Shown: positions 35,264 through 42,994, counted from the stretch's first letter. The stretch: DNA of 64,000 nucleotides from Mesorhizobium sp. 131-2-1 (GCF_016756535.1 NZ_AP023247.1:2232501-2296500), one strand, 5' to 3'. Numbers and translations: made by a program. Notes: a model not told the origin generated them from the sequence alone.

Positions 35264-35671
35264 ATGAAATTTCTTGCGACGCTTTTCTCGCGACAGGGCT
35301 TTGCTCTCCTGTTCCTGTCGGCACTGCTTGCTGCCTGCACGGTGGTGGTGGACGAAGGACCGGGGCCGCGCCCGCGGCCGCCAAGGCCGGAGCCGCAATT
35401 CTGCACCAGGGAGTATGAGCCGGTCTGCGCCCGACGCGGCGGCGACCGCCAGACCTTCGCCAATGCCTGCCTTGCCGATCGGGCCGGATATCGCATCGTG
35501 CGGGATGGCCCATGCCGCGACGGTGGAGGTGGCGGCGGTGACGAGCCGACATTCTGCACCCGCGAATACGCTCCGGTCTGCGGCCGCCGCGGTGGGCAAT
35601 TGCGCACCTTCCCGAATGCCTGCGAGGCCCGCGCCGCGGACTATCGCATCGTCGACGAGGGGCCGTGCTGA
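35264..35671 (+). CDS. Lipoprotein with two Kazal-type protease inhibitor domains
   Basis: A 135-residue exported protein. GGGAGG sits 7 bp before the ATG at 35264. The signal sequence ends in the lipobox LLAAC, with C25 as the lipid site. Two repeats follow, separated by a glycine-rich linker: C47-C55-C69-C84 and C98-C106-C120-C135. Each starts FCTREY-PVC and has the YRIV--GPC end typical of Kazal domains. Both keep four cysteines, so two disulfides instead of the usual three. Kazal domains inhibit serine proteases by offering a reactive loop; here this would act at the cell surface or in the periplasm. The inhibitor role is inferred from the fold. Confidence 0.85.
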   Translation: MKFLATLFSRQGFALLFLSALLAACTVVVDEGPGPRPRPPRPEPQFCTREYEPVCARRGGDRQTFANACLADRAGYRIVRDGPCRDGGGGGGDEPTFCTREYAPVCGRRGGQLRTFPNACEARAADYRIVDEGPC

Positions 35672-35720
35672 GAACACAAGACCTCACCGTCCCGGGCGGC
35701 GAGGTCCCTGCAATGGCAGA

Positions 35721-35749
35721 GCCCATCTCCTTTTGCCGAGGAGATGGGC
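35721..35749. repeat. Hairpin between the Kazal lipoprotein and the sulfotransferase gene
   Basis: Perfect 10-bp arms GCCCATCTCC / GGAGATGGGC with a 9-nt loop. There is no T-run, so its role as a terminator is uncertain. Confidence 0.45.
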
Positions 35750-35913
35750 AATTCCATCAGCGACCGGCGAAGCTCGTGCGTCTTGAAACTGCCGGCCGCA
35801 TGGCTTAGGTCCGGCAAGCGGACAAACACGGCAGGTTTCCCATTAACAGAGATCAGAGAAGAGCGGCAAACGCGGGTTCCAGGTCGGGTTCGGCGAGCCC
35901 GCTCGATCCCTAT

Positions 35914-37548
35914 GTGCAGAAGGCACTGCAACTGCATCAGACGGGGCGTCGCCAGGAAGCCGAGGCGCTCTACCGGCAGGTGCTGGCGCAGAAGCCGGAC
36001 CATGCCGCGGCGCTGCATTTCCTGGGGCTTTTGCTGCATCAGACCGGCAGGAGCGACGAAGGGCTCGACCTCCTCGAACAATCGGTGACGCTGCAGCCCA
36101 AGAATGCTGATTTCCTCAACAATACGGGCACGGTCATGCGAGACCTCGGCCGCGTCGCTGCTGCCGCCGATTTCTTCCGCGGCGCGGTCGCCCTGCGGCC
36201 CGACCAGCTTGCTGCACGCGACAATCTCGGCTCGGCGCTGAAGCAGCTCGGTCAGTTAGAGGGCGCCGAAGACATCTATCGCGGCACGATCGGGCGCAAC
36301 CCGTTCCATGCGCGCGCCCGTGTCGGGCTGGCCGAGACGCTACAGGAGGCGGGACGGCTGGACGAGGCGATCGCGGTGTTCCACGAGGCGCTGGCGATCC
36401 GGCCGAAGGACGCCGACCTGCTATACGGGCTGGGCGTCGGCATGATGGAGAAGGGCAAGCTGGACGAGGCCGCCGGCCTTGCCCGGCAGGCGCTGGCGAT
36501 CGATCCCGCAATGGCCAGGGCCTGGCTGCTGCTGACGCAGGTCAAGCGGCAGACCGAGCGCGACGCCGAGCTCGCCGGCATGGAGGCGCAGCACGCCAAG
36601 GCGCCGCAGGGAAGCCTGGCGCGCATGCAGCTTTCCTTCGGCCTCGGCAAGGCCAATGACGACCTCAAGGACTATGCCCGCGCCTTCGACTATTTCGCCG
36701 AGGGCAACGCCATACGCCGTACCGGCATCGACTACGATGCCGCCAGAACACGCGACGAATTCGAGGCGATGAAGGCGACCTTCGACAAGGCCTTCTTTGA
36801 AAAGCACAGGCCGAGCGCCATCGCCGACGACACGCCGATCTTCGTCGTCGGCATGCCGCGTTCCGGCACCACGCTGGTCGAGCAGATCATCGCCAGCCAT
36901 CCGCAGGTCTATGGCGCGGGCGAGCTCAGCATCCTGAAGACGGCGGTCGGCAAGCAGTTCCCGCTCACCATGAAGGGCGGCCTTCCGCAAGGCATCGCCG
37001 ACATGGCCGACAAGGCCTTTGCCGAGGCGGGCGAGGCCTATCTCGACATGCTGCACGCCCGCTATCCGGGCTTCCGCCATGTCACCGACAAGATGCCCGG
37101 CAACTTCCTGCTGGTCGGCTTCATCCATCTGATGCTGCCGAAGGCGAAGATCATCCATTGCGCGCGCGACGCGGCGGCGACCTGCCTGTCGATCTACAAG
37201 GTGCATTTCCGCGGCGACAGCCACCGCTATGGTTACGACCTCGGCGAGCTCGCCGACTTCCACAATCTCTACACCGACATCATGGCGCATTGGCACGATG
37301 TGCTGCCGGGCGTCGTGCACGATGTGCACTATGAGGATTTCGTCGCCGACCAGGAAAGGCAGACGCGAGCGCTGATGGCGCATCTCGGCCTGCCCTGGGA
37401 CGACAAGGTGCTGTCCTTCCACGAGACCGACCGTCCCGTGCGCACGGCCTCCGCCGCGCAGGTGCGCCAGCCGATGTACCAGGGCTCGGTCGACCTGTGG
37501 AAGCGCTATGGCGACAGGCTGAAGCCGCTGCTCGACAAGCTAGGCTGA
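35914..37548 (+). CDS. TPR-repeat sulfotransferase
   Basis: A 544-residue protein from the GTG at 35914. The N-terminal half has about six tetratricopeptide repeats (for example ALQLHQTGRRQEAEALYRQVL and AVALRPDQLAARDNLGSAL). The C-terminal half is a PAPS-dependent sulfotransferase domain with the 5'-phosphosulfate loop VVGMPRSGTTLVEQII and the conserved DKMPGNFLLVGFIHLMLP. Such two-part proteins are common in proteobacteria and are thought to modify proteins or polysaccharides. The frame is open further upstream without ATG, GTG or TTG, and residues encoded there resemble a common start of such proteins; see the finding on an ATT start at 35842. The acceptor is unknown. Confidence 0.88.
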   Translation: MQKALQLHQTGRRQEAEALYRQVLAQKPDHAAALHFLGLLLHQTGRSDEGLDLLEQSVTLQPKNADFLNNTGTVMRDLGRVAAAADFFRGAVALRPDQLAARDNLGSALKQLGQLEGAEDIYRGTIGRNPFHARARVGLAETLQEAGRLDEAIAVFHEALAIRPKDADLLYGLGVGMMEKGKLDEAAGLARQALAIDPAMARAWLLLTQVKRQTERDAELAGMEAQHAKAPQGSLARMQLSFGLGKANDDLKDYARAFDYFAEGNAIRRTGIDYDAARTRDEFEAMKATFDKAFFEKHRPSAIADDTPIFVVGMPRSGTTLVEQIIASHPQVYGAGELSILKTAVGKQFPLTMKGGLPQGIADMADKAFAEAGEAYLDMLHARYPGFRHVTDKMPGNFLLVGFIHLMLPKAKIIHCARDAAATCLSIYKVHFRGDSHRYGYDLGELADFHNLYTDIMAHWHDVLPGVVHDVHYEDFVADQERQTRALMAHLGLPWDDKVLSFHETDRPVRTASAAQVRQPMYQGSVDLWKRYGDRLKPLLDKLG

Positions 37549-37552
37549 ACAA

Positions 37553-38140
37553 TCAGGCCAATGCCTTGAGCTGATCGGCTTGCACCTTCTGCTCGTAGCA
37601 CAGAAAGACGTTGCCATTGCCAAAGGTCTGCGATCGGCTCAGCTTGATGTCGAGCCGTTTGCCGATGCCTTCGAACATCGTCCTGCCGGAGCCGAGCACG
37701 ACCGGGACGATGACGAATTGGTATTCGTCGATCAGACCTTCCTCGGCCAATTGGGCGATGAGATTGCCGCTTCCCAGGATGGTCATATGATTGCCCGGCT
37801 GCTGCTTCAGTTCCCGGAGCTTCGCGGCTGGACCGCTTTTGACCAACTCGGTGTTGTTCCAACTGGCTGTGTCGAGCGTGCGGGAAAACACGACCTTCGG
37901 CATGGAGTTCATTCGTTCGGCGACCACCGGCGCGATCTGTGCGGCCAGTGGCGTTGGCCAGAACTGGATCATCAGGTCATAGGTGACGCGGCCTAGCACC
38001 AGCATGCCGCCGCCCTTGGCATTGTTGGCGACGAAGGCGTTCCATTCCGGGTCCTGGCTGTGCGCCCAATCCATGGCGCCGTGCCCGTCGGTAAAATAGC
38101 CGTCGAGCGATATGCTGTTGAAAACGATCAGCTTGCGCAT
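37553..38140 (-). CDS. Dihydrofolate reductase family protein
   Basis: A 195-residue RibD_C-type protein starting MRKLIVFNSISLDGYFTDGHGAMDW. It has LVLGRVTYDLMIQFWPT in the cofactor-binding region and the glycine-serine loop ILGSGNLIAQLAEEGLIDEY, followed by VPVVLGSGRTMFEGIG. It is not closely related to the similar protein at 17336-17896. It is the last gene of a four-gene group with two DUF1428 genes and a VOC protein, a set often seen together in rhizobia near extracytoplasmic sigma factors, although none is here. Its convergent neighbour ends 4 bp away. Confidence 0.87.
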   Translation of the reverse strand: MRKLIVFNSISLDGYFTDGHGAMDWAHSQDPEWNAFVANNAKGGGMLVLGRVTYDLMIQFWPTPLAAQIAPVVAERMNSMPKVVFSRTLDTASWNNTELVKSGPAAKLRELKQQPGNHMTILGSGNLIAQLAEEGLIDEYQFVIVPVVLGSGRTMFEGIGKRLDIKLSRSQTFGNGNVFLCYEQKVQADQLKALA

Positions 38141-38209
38141 AAGTCGGTCCTATTTTTTCGAGACATCGAGACGAGTTTCGCGTTCTGCCGTTGCATCGGA
38201 ATGCCCGGT

Positions 38210-38563
38210 CTACAGTTCAATGAACGGCTGGAAGCCGCCGAAGATCATGCGCTTGCCGTCGAAGGGCATCGTCCCCCAGTCGGGCTTGAAGCGGTCATCA
38301 GCCATCACCTTGGCCATCACCGCATCGCGGCTCTGCCTCGATTCATAGACCGCCCAGGCGAAGACGACGATCTCGTCTTCCTTGGCCTGAACGGCACGCG
38401 GAAACGAGGTCAGCTCGCCATAGGGCACATCGTCGCCGATACATTCGACATAGGCGAGCGCGCCGTGTTCCGTCCATATTGGGCCTGCGAGGTTGGCCAG
38501 CTTCTTGTAGTCGTCGAGCTTTGCCTTCGGCACGGCCAGCACGAAACCATCGACATAGGACAT
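38210..38563 (-). CDS. DUF1428 family protein, copy 1
   Basis: A 117-residue protein of the dimeric ferredoxin-like DUF1428 (YbaA) family. It begins MSYVDGFVLAVPKAKLDDYKKL and includes GDDVPYGELTSFPRAVQAKEDE and MPFDGKRMIFGGF near the end, all typical. The function of the family is unknown; the fold suggests a small enzyme or ligand binder. It is a tandem paralogue of the gene at 38663-39016, about 79 percent identical by eye, with a palindromic repeat between them. Confidence 0.9.
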   Translation of the reverse strand: MSYVDGFVLAVPKAKLDDYKKLANLAGPIWTEHGALAYVECIGDDVPYGELTSFPRAVQAKEDEIVVFAWAVYESRQSRDAVMAKVMADDRFKPDWGTMPFDGKRMIFGGFQPFIEL

Positions 38564-38592
38564 GGGGTTCTCCTTGGCGCGGAGCGCCTGAA

Positions 38593-38655
38593 CTTCGTCA
38601 TCCTCGGGTCTGCGCCGCGTCGCTTCGCTCCTTGCTCCGCCCGTGGATGACGAAG
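38593..38655. repeat. Palindromic repeat between the two DUF1428 genes
   Basis: Perfect 11-bp outer arms CTTCGTCATCC / GGATGACGAAG around a 41-bp centre. The CGTCATCC...GGATGACG ends are those of a well-known rhizobial intergenic palindrome. Confidence 0.7.
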
Positions 38656-38662
38656 CGATGGG

Positions 38663-39016
38663 TCAAAGCTCGATGAACGTCTGGAAGCCGCCAAAGATCA
38701 TGCGCTTGCCGTCGAACGGCATCGTCGGCCAATCGGCTTTCAGCCGCTCGTCGACCATTATCTTCGCCATCACTTCGTCGCGCCGTTTTCGCGACTCGTA
38801 GACAACCCATGCAAAGACGACGACCTCGTCAGCCTTGGCCTGCACGGCGCGCGGGAACGAGGTGAGCTCGCCATAAGGCACGTCGTCGCCGATGCATTCG
38901 ACATAGGAGCGCGCGCCGTACTCCATCCAGATGGAGCCGGCTTGCCCAGCCATCTTCTTGTAGTCATCGAGATTTGCCTTGGGGACGGCGAGCACGAAAC
39001 CATCGACATAGGACAT
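38663..39016 (-). CDS. DUF1428 family protein, copy 2
   Basis: A 117-residue paralogue of copy 1, of identical length and with the same conserved blocks (MSYVDGFVLAVPKANLDDYKKM, GDDVPYGELTSFPRAV, MPFDGKRMIFGGFQTFIEL). The tandem pair arose by local duplication. Differences are spread over the protein, so both copies appear to be maintained. It starts 10 bp after the stop codon of the upstream VOC gene. Confidence 0.9.
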   Translation of the reverse strand: MSYVDGFVLAVPKANLDDYKKMAGQAGSIWMEYGARSYVECIGDDVPYGELTSFPRAVQAKADEVVVFAWVVYESRKRRDEVMAKIMVDERLKADWPTMPFDGKRMIFGGFQTFIEL

Positions 39017-39026
39017 CGCACTTCTC

Positions 39027-39455
39027 CTATGCCTTCTTGACCGGCGCGTTCATCGCCCACTCGACACCGAAGGGGTCGCGCATGTTGCCCCACTGGTCGC
39101 CCCAGAACATCACCTGCAGCGGCATGACGACCTGGCAGCCGGCGTCGACGGCGCGCTTCCACCAGGCCTCGATGTCGTCGCTGCCGAGATGCAGCTGCAT
39201 GGTGCAGCCCTGCGGCTTCACGGGCGCCATGCCGTGCTCGGGATAGAAATCGGAGATCATCAGCGTCGAGCCGTTGATGTGGAGATGGATGTGCATGGTG
39301 CGGCCCTGCTCATCCGGCGGATAGAAGAACACCTGCTCGGCGCCAAAAGCCTTCTTGTAGAATTCGGCGGCCTTGAAGGCGCCGTCGAGCTGCAGATAGG
39401 GGGTCAATCCACCGAGCACTTTGGCGGCCGGCTGAACGGGGGTCTGGTCGGTCAT
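39027..39455 (-). CDS. VOC family protein (PhnB/glyoxalase-like)
   Basis: A 142-residue protein of the vicinal oxygen chelate superfamily. The segment TPYLQLDGAFKAAEFYKKAFGAE, the middle MHIHLHINGSTLMISDFYPE and the end MFWGDQWGNMRDPFGVEWAM fit PhnB-like proteins. These often lack a known activity despite the PhnB name. It is the first gene of the four-gene group ending with the DHFR-like protein. Confidence 0.9.
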   Translation of the reverse strand: MTDQTPVQPAAKVLGGLTPYLQLDGAFKAAEFYKKAFGAEQVFFYPPDEQGRTMHIHLHINGSTLMISDFYPEHGMAPVKPQGCTMQLHLGSDDIEAWWKRAVDAGCQVVMPLQVMFWGDQWGNMRDPFGVEWAMNAPVKKA

Positions 39456-39576
39456 TGTCTGCTCCTCTTTGCGTTTGGTCTGGCCTTGCGGACCACAGGA
39501 CGGCCGAGGGGGCCGCGATCCTACACGGTCTCGGATTTTTTTCGAACCGCCGAAACCGCGCCGGGCTGGTCGCCTG

Positions 39577-39765
39577 TCAAATCACCTTGGCCGAGCAGGT
39601 TACCGCGCCGGCGCGTCGGCTGTTCTGCGCGTCGAAGATTTCCGGAAAGCCGATGTCCTTGCGCAGTTCGGCAGGCAGCGAAAGCAGGATGCGCTCGCTG
39701 CGGTAGCGGGCGCGCGCATCCGCGTACCGGGTTGCGATGCGACCGATGGATGACAGGACCGACAT
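39577..39765 (-). CDS. DUF1127 domain small protein
   Basis: A 62-residue arginine-rich protein starting at the ATG at 39763-39765, with AGGGAGAA upstream. The core ARYRSERILLSLPAELRKDIGFP matches DUF1127 proteins, whose short members in alphaproteobacteria bind RNA and influence phosphate and carbon metabolism. The C-terminal stretch beyond the motif is a little longer than usual. Confidence 0.85.
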   Translation of the reverse strand: MSVLSSIGRIATRYADARARYRSERILLSLPAELRKDIGFPEIFDAQNSRRAGAVTCSAKVI

Positions 39766-39869
39766 GATCAATTCTCCCTGGTTGACGCCGGCATCATCGT
39801 GTCGGCATCCCAAGGACGTGAGGCGTCCCGGCGATCCGACAGATCGCCGAGACTTTTTCGATCGGATTT

Positions 39870-41396
39870 TCAATCGCCCGTTTCGGCCACCGCGCGGAAG
39901 AAGCCCTCAGGGTCGTCGACCTCGGTCAGCCGGCGTTTCTCGACCAGCCAGAAGCGGTTGCCGACGGCGCGGATGAAGGCGCGGTCGTGCGAGGCGAGAA
40001 CGCAGCTCGCCTGATGCGCCAGCAGTTCCGCCTCCAGCGCTTCCTGGCCGTCGATGTCGAGGTGGTTGGTCGGCTCGTCGAGCAGGTAGAAATTGGGATT
40101 GGCGAGCCTGAGCGCCAGCATCACCAGCCGCGCCCTCTGTCCGCCCGACAAAAGCCCGATCCGGCGCGCCTGCATGTCGATGCCGACGCCGGCGCCGGCG
40201 AGCAGCGAGCGGGCGCGCTGCTCGCCGATGTCGAATCTCCGCGTGAGCATCGCCAGCGGCGTGTCGTCACCGCTCATGCCCGACAGAGCCTGGTCGTTGT
40301 AGCCCAGCACCGTCGACGGCGTCACCTTCACGTTCCGCGCCGTTTCCGGCTCGGCGACGGCGTTGCGGATCAGGGTGACGAAGCGCGACTTGCCGACGCC
40401 GTTGCGGCCGAGCAGCACGATGCGGTCGCCCTGGCAGATGTTGCGCTTGCCAGTCCGGAACAGCAGCGTGCCGTCAGGTGTCTCCACCGCCGCGTCGTCC
40501 AGCGTGATCAGCACCTTGGCATGGGTGCCGCTGTTGGCGAGCCTGATCGCGCCCGCCGAGCGCTCGCGATGCGCCGGCATGGCCGCCTCTTCCAGCTTCT
40601 CCGCCCGCTGGTTGAGCTGCTTGGTCTTGACGGTCAGAAGATCGCTGCCGGAATTGATGCCGAAGTTGTTGAGCTTGGCCGCCTGGCGGCGCAACTGCTG
40701 CGCGACCTTCATGTCGCGCTCGAACTTGCGTGCCGTCGAGGCGTCCACGTCATCGAGCGCCTCGCGTGCCCGCGAATAGGGCAGCGAGAACACCGGTGAC
40801 TGCTCCGGGCGCAGGAACAGCGTGCGGTTGGTGGTGGCGTCGAGGAAGGCGCGATCATGGCTGGCGATCACCACCGGCACTTCGCGCGGCAGCGCGTTCA
40901 ACCAGCTCTCCAACTGGCCGATCTTCGCCAGGTCGAGATGGTTGGTCGGTTCGTCGAGGAGCAGCATATCGGGATCGGTGACCCAGGTACGGGCGATCAG
41001 CGCCAATCGCTGCCAGCCACCGCTCAAGGCGCGCATTGGCCGCTCTCGCATCGCTTCGGGCACGTCAAGGGAGTCGAGAACGACATCGACCCGCCACAGC
41101 TCGCTGTCGGCCTGCTCGGCCGGCAAGGCATCGGCCACCACCTGATGGAAGCTGCGGCCGAGAAGCGCGTCGGGGACGGACTGCTCGACATGGCCGACGC
41201 GCAGACCGCGCGACCGGGTGATGTCGCCGGAGGTGGCTTCCATTTCGCCGGTCAGGCATCTGAGCAAGGTGGACTTGCCGCGGCCATTGGCGGCGACGAT
41301 GCCGAGCCGGTCGCCAGCGCCGATGGCGAGGTCGAGGTTGGAGAAGAGCGGCGCACTCATGGTGACGCCGAGGGATTTGAGGCTGATCAGGGCCAT
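39870..41396 (-). CDS. ABC-F family ATPase
   Basis: A 508-residue soluble protein with two ABC domains and no membrane segment. Domain 1 has Walker A GIVAANGRGKST, signature LSGGWQR and Walker B MLLLDEPTNHLDL. Domain 2 has GRNGVGKS, LSGGQRARLV and FYLLDEPTNHLDI. A charged helical linker (SRAREALDDVDASTARKFERDM through KTKQLNQRAEKLEEAAMP) joins them. ABC-F proteins bind the ribosomal E site; some are translation factors and others protect against ribosome-targeting antibiotics. Which applies here is not visible. The upstream leader ORF and RNA hairpins (see separate entries) suggest control by translation attenuation, which fits a resistance role. Confidence 0.92.
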   Translation of the reverse strand: MALISLKSLGVTMSAPLFSNLDLAIGAGDRLGIVAANGRGKSTLLRCLTGEMEATSGDITRSRGLRVGHVEQSVPDALLGRSFHQVVADALPAEQADSELWRVDVVLDSLDVPEAMRERPMRALSGGWQRLALIARTWVTDPDMLLLDEPTNHLDLAKIGQLESWLNALPREVPVVIASHDRAFLDATTNRTLFLRPEQSPVFSLPYSRAREALDDVDASTARKFERDMKVAQQLRRQAAKLNNFGINSGSDLLTVKTKQLNQRAEKLEEAAMPAHRERSAGAIRLANSGTHAKVLITLDDAAVETPDGTLLFRTGKRNICQGDRIVLLGRNGVGKSRFVTLIRNAVAEPETARNVKVTPSTVLGYNDQALSGMSGDDTPLAMLTRRFDIGEQRARSLLAGAGVGIDMQARRIGLLSGGQRARLVMLALRLANPNFYLLDEPTNHLDIDGQEALEAELLAHQASCVLASHDRAFIRAVGNRFWLVEKRRLTEVDDPEGFFRAVAETGD

Positions 41397-41528
41397 GTCG
41401 ATTTCTCAGGTCTGCCGGGAACCGGCTGATGCACTTTGACGGTGCGCCGACAGGCCATCAGGCCAAGCTCAGCAGCACCACGAAGGGCAGACCAAAAATC
41501 GAAGCGGGAAAAACCCGGACCGTCCTGG
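41397..41528 (-). promoter_or_regulatory. Structured leader RNA between leader ORF and ABC-F start
   Basis: The 132 nt can form nested hairpins. GGTCTGCC (at 41485-41492) pairs exactly with GGCAGACC (41407-41414), whose arm ends 10 nt before the ABC-F ATG, so the start region could be sequestered. Inside it, CTGATG pairs with CATCAG and GCAC with GTGC. A CGGG-TTTTT-CCCG element follows the leader stop codon. These pairings were found by eye. Confidence 0.45.
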
Positions 41529-41594
41529 TCAGCCCTGCAAGCAAGCTCGCAGGGCACAGACAGGGCCGCGCTGACGGTGGTGATCGATAAACAC
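41529..41594 (-). CDS. Leader peptide ORF upstream of the ABC-F gene (21 codons)
   Basis: On the minus strand AAAGGAGGG, a near-perfect ribosome binding site, lies 5 bp before a GTG at 41592-41594. This opens a 21-codon frame ending in TGA at 41529-41531. The peptide starts M-F-I-D-H-H-R-Q-R-G and ends C-A-L-R-A-C-L-Q-G, with two cysteines and four arginines. The last codons lie in a 7-bp hairpin (GCCCTGC / GCAGGGC). The ABC-F gene starts 132 bp downstream. This is the layout of an attenuation leader, in which a stalled ribosome alters the RNA fold. That function is inferred. I do not recognise the peptide. Confidence 0.55.
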   Translation of the reverse strand: MFIDHHRQRGPVCALRACLQG

Positions 41595-41632
41595 GCAGCC
41601 CTCCTTTCTGGACGTTCGAGTACCGGGGAATG

Positions 41633-41660
41633 GCTACACCAGGGGTGGGGGTGGTGGCAA
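41633..41660 (-). promoter_or_regulatory. Weak candidate promoter for the ABC-F leader
   Basis: TTGCCA and TGTAGC with a 16-bp spacer on the minus strand, about 40 bp before the leader GTG. The -10 match is poor. The IS5-family element ends 37 bp further upstream, so transcription may also be driven from the IS end. Confidence 0.3.
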
Positions 41661-41681
41661 GGGTGGGCTAGGAGGTGCCCC

Positions 41682-41696
41682 CCTTCTCCCCTTGTG
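41682..41696. repeat. Left remnant of palindromic repeat copy 2
   Basis: The CCTTCTCCCCTTGTG segment here continues, after removal of the IS, as the GGAGAAGG-type sequence at 42849 onwards, restoring the outer hairpin of the repeat described at 5308-5504. Confidence 0.6.
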
Positions 41697-42848
41697 GGCC
41701 TGTTGCGTAATTGGCTGGTTGTGATTCTCTGAGGGCGGAAGCCGTGGAGAGTCGCAATGGCGGTGAAGCAGACAGGTCAGTTGAGCTTGGCGGAGGCGTT
41801 TCTTGGCAGCAAGCTTCCAGGTGGCGCTTCGCCACTCGATCGGCTGTCTGGTCTGGTGAAGTGGTATCGCTTCGAGAAGCTGCTTGTCGCGCTGCGCGAT
41901 GGCGGGCCGGGACGCGCGGCCTGGCCGCCGCTGGTGCTGTTCAAGGCGCTGCTGCTGCAATCGCTCTATGGGCTGTCGGATCGCGAACTGGAGGAAGCGC
42001 TGGGCGACCGGTTGTCGTTCCGCCGCTTTGTCGGGCTTGGTCTTGAGGAGAGCATCCCCGATCACACGGTGCTGTCACGCTTTCGCAATCTGCTTGTCGG
42101 CGAAGGGTTGATGGAGAAGCTGTTTGGCGAACTGGACCGACAGCTGGAGAAAGCCGGTGTGATCCTGAAGCGTGGCACGATGCTGGATGCCACGCTGATC
42201 GATGCCGTCTCGGCGCCGCCGACGCCGGAGCGGGTGTCGAAGGACGCAGACGCTCGCATAACCGCACGCAAGGGCAAGGGCGGCCTCACCTTCGGCTACA
42301 AGGCTCATGTCGGGGTGGATGAGGGATCGGGCCTGATCCGCACGGTGATCACTACACCGGCCAACGTCAACGACACAGTGCCGGCCGATCGCTTGATCTG
42401 CGGCGACGAGAAGACGGTGTGGGCGGATGCCGCCTATGACACCCATGCCCGCCGTGCCCGGCTCAAGGCTGAGGGCAAGAAGGTGCGCATTGCGCGCCGC
42501 CCCAACAAGCATCATGCGCTGCCGGCGCGGCTCAAGCATTACAATCGTCTGATCGCCAGACGGCGAGCGGCGGTGGAGACCACCTTCGCCACGCTCAAAA
42601 ACCGCATGAGGCTGACCACGATCCGTTATGTCGGACTGGCCAAGGCTGCTGGTCAGGTGACGATGGCGGCGATCGCCTTCAACATGCGCCGATGGGCCGC
42701 CATCACGGGATAGGTGCGCCTAGCGACCGGCCAAAGGGCCGGACCACCACCCTTAAACCCCAAACCAGAAGCCCAATCCCAGAAGCAAAGCGAAAGCCAA
42801 CCGCGAAATCGCTCCGCAAGCCTCTCCCCGCTAACTACGCAACAGGCC
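41697..42848 (+). mobile_element. IS5-family insertion sequence
   Basis: A 1.15-kb element with terminal inverted repeats GGCCTGTTGCGTA at the left and the matching TACGCAACAGGCC at the right, continuing with small differences. It contains a single full-length transposase. The bases CCTTGTG flank it on both sides and extend to 11 bp if the boundary is shifted, so a target duplication of about 7-9 bp is likely but cannot be fixed, because element and target share bases at the junction. The target is the centre of a palindromic intergenic repeat. Confidence 0.85.
41757..42713 (+). CDS. IS5-family transposase
   Basis: A 318-residue DDE transposase with no frameshift. The N-terminal DUF772 part includes PPLVLFKALLLQSLYGLSDRE and SFRRFVGLGLEESIPDHTVLSRFR. 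The catalytic domain has MLDATLIDA (first aspartate), a second aspartate in WADAAYDTH, and the glutamate in RRRAAVETTFATLKNR, the Y-(2)-R-(3)-E-(6)-K signature region of IS5-type enzymes. The gene fills most of the element and looks functional. Confidence 0.93.
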   Translation: MAVKQTGQLSLAEAFLGSKLPGGASPLDRLSGLVKWYRFEKLLVALRDGGPGRAAWPPLVLFKALLLQSLYGLSDRELEEALGDRLSFRRFVGLGLEESIPDHTVLSRFRNLLVGEGLMEKLFGELDRQLEKAGVILKRGTMLDATLIDAVSAPPTPERVSKDADARITARKGKGGLTFGYKAHVGVDEGSGLIRTVITTPANVNDTVPADRLICGDEKTVWADAAYDTHARRARLKAEGKKVRIARRPNKHHALPARLKHYNRLIARRRAAVETTFATLKNRMRLTTIRYVGLAKAAGQVTMAAIAFNMRRWAAITG

Positions 42849-42988
42849 CCTTGTGGGAGAAGGTGTCGCCGAAGGCCACGGATGAGGGGTGCTCCAGGGA
42901 ACGCCAACGTCTCACTCCGCTGGAACACCCCTCATCCGTCTCGGCGCAAAAGCGCCGATCCACCTTCTCCCACAAGGGGAGAAGGGGA
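42849..42988. repeat. Palindromic repeat copy 2, right part, downstream of uvrB
   Basis: Contains GATGAGGGGTG at 42881-42891 and its inverse CACCCCTCATC at 42927-42937, then a GGCGC AAAA GCGCC hairpin and the end CCTTCTCCCACAAGGGGAGAAGG. It is the same family as 5308-5504. The IS splits the left end. It ends 6 bp before the uvrB stop codon. Confidence 0.75.
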
Positions 42989-42994
42989 GGCTCT

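Noticed and set aside
38593..38655. CRISPR-like or terminator structure between the DUF1428 genes
   Set aside because: There is only one unit, no spaced repeats and no T-run. It matches the common rhizobial intergenic palindrome.
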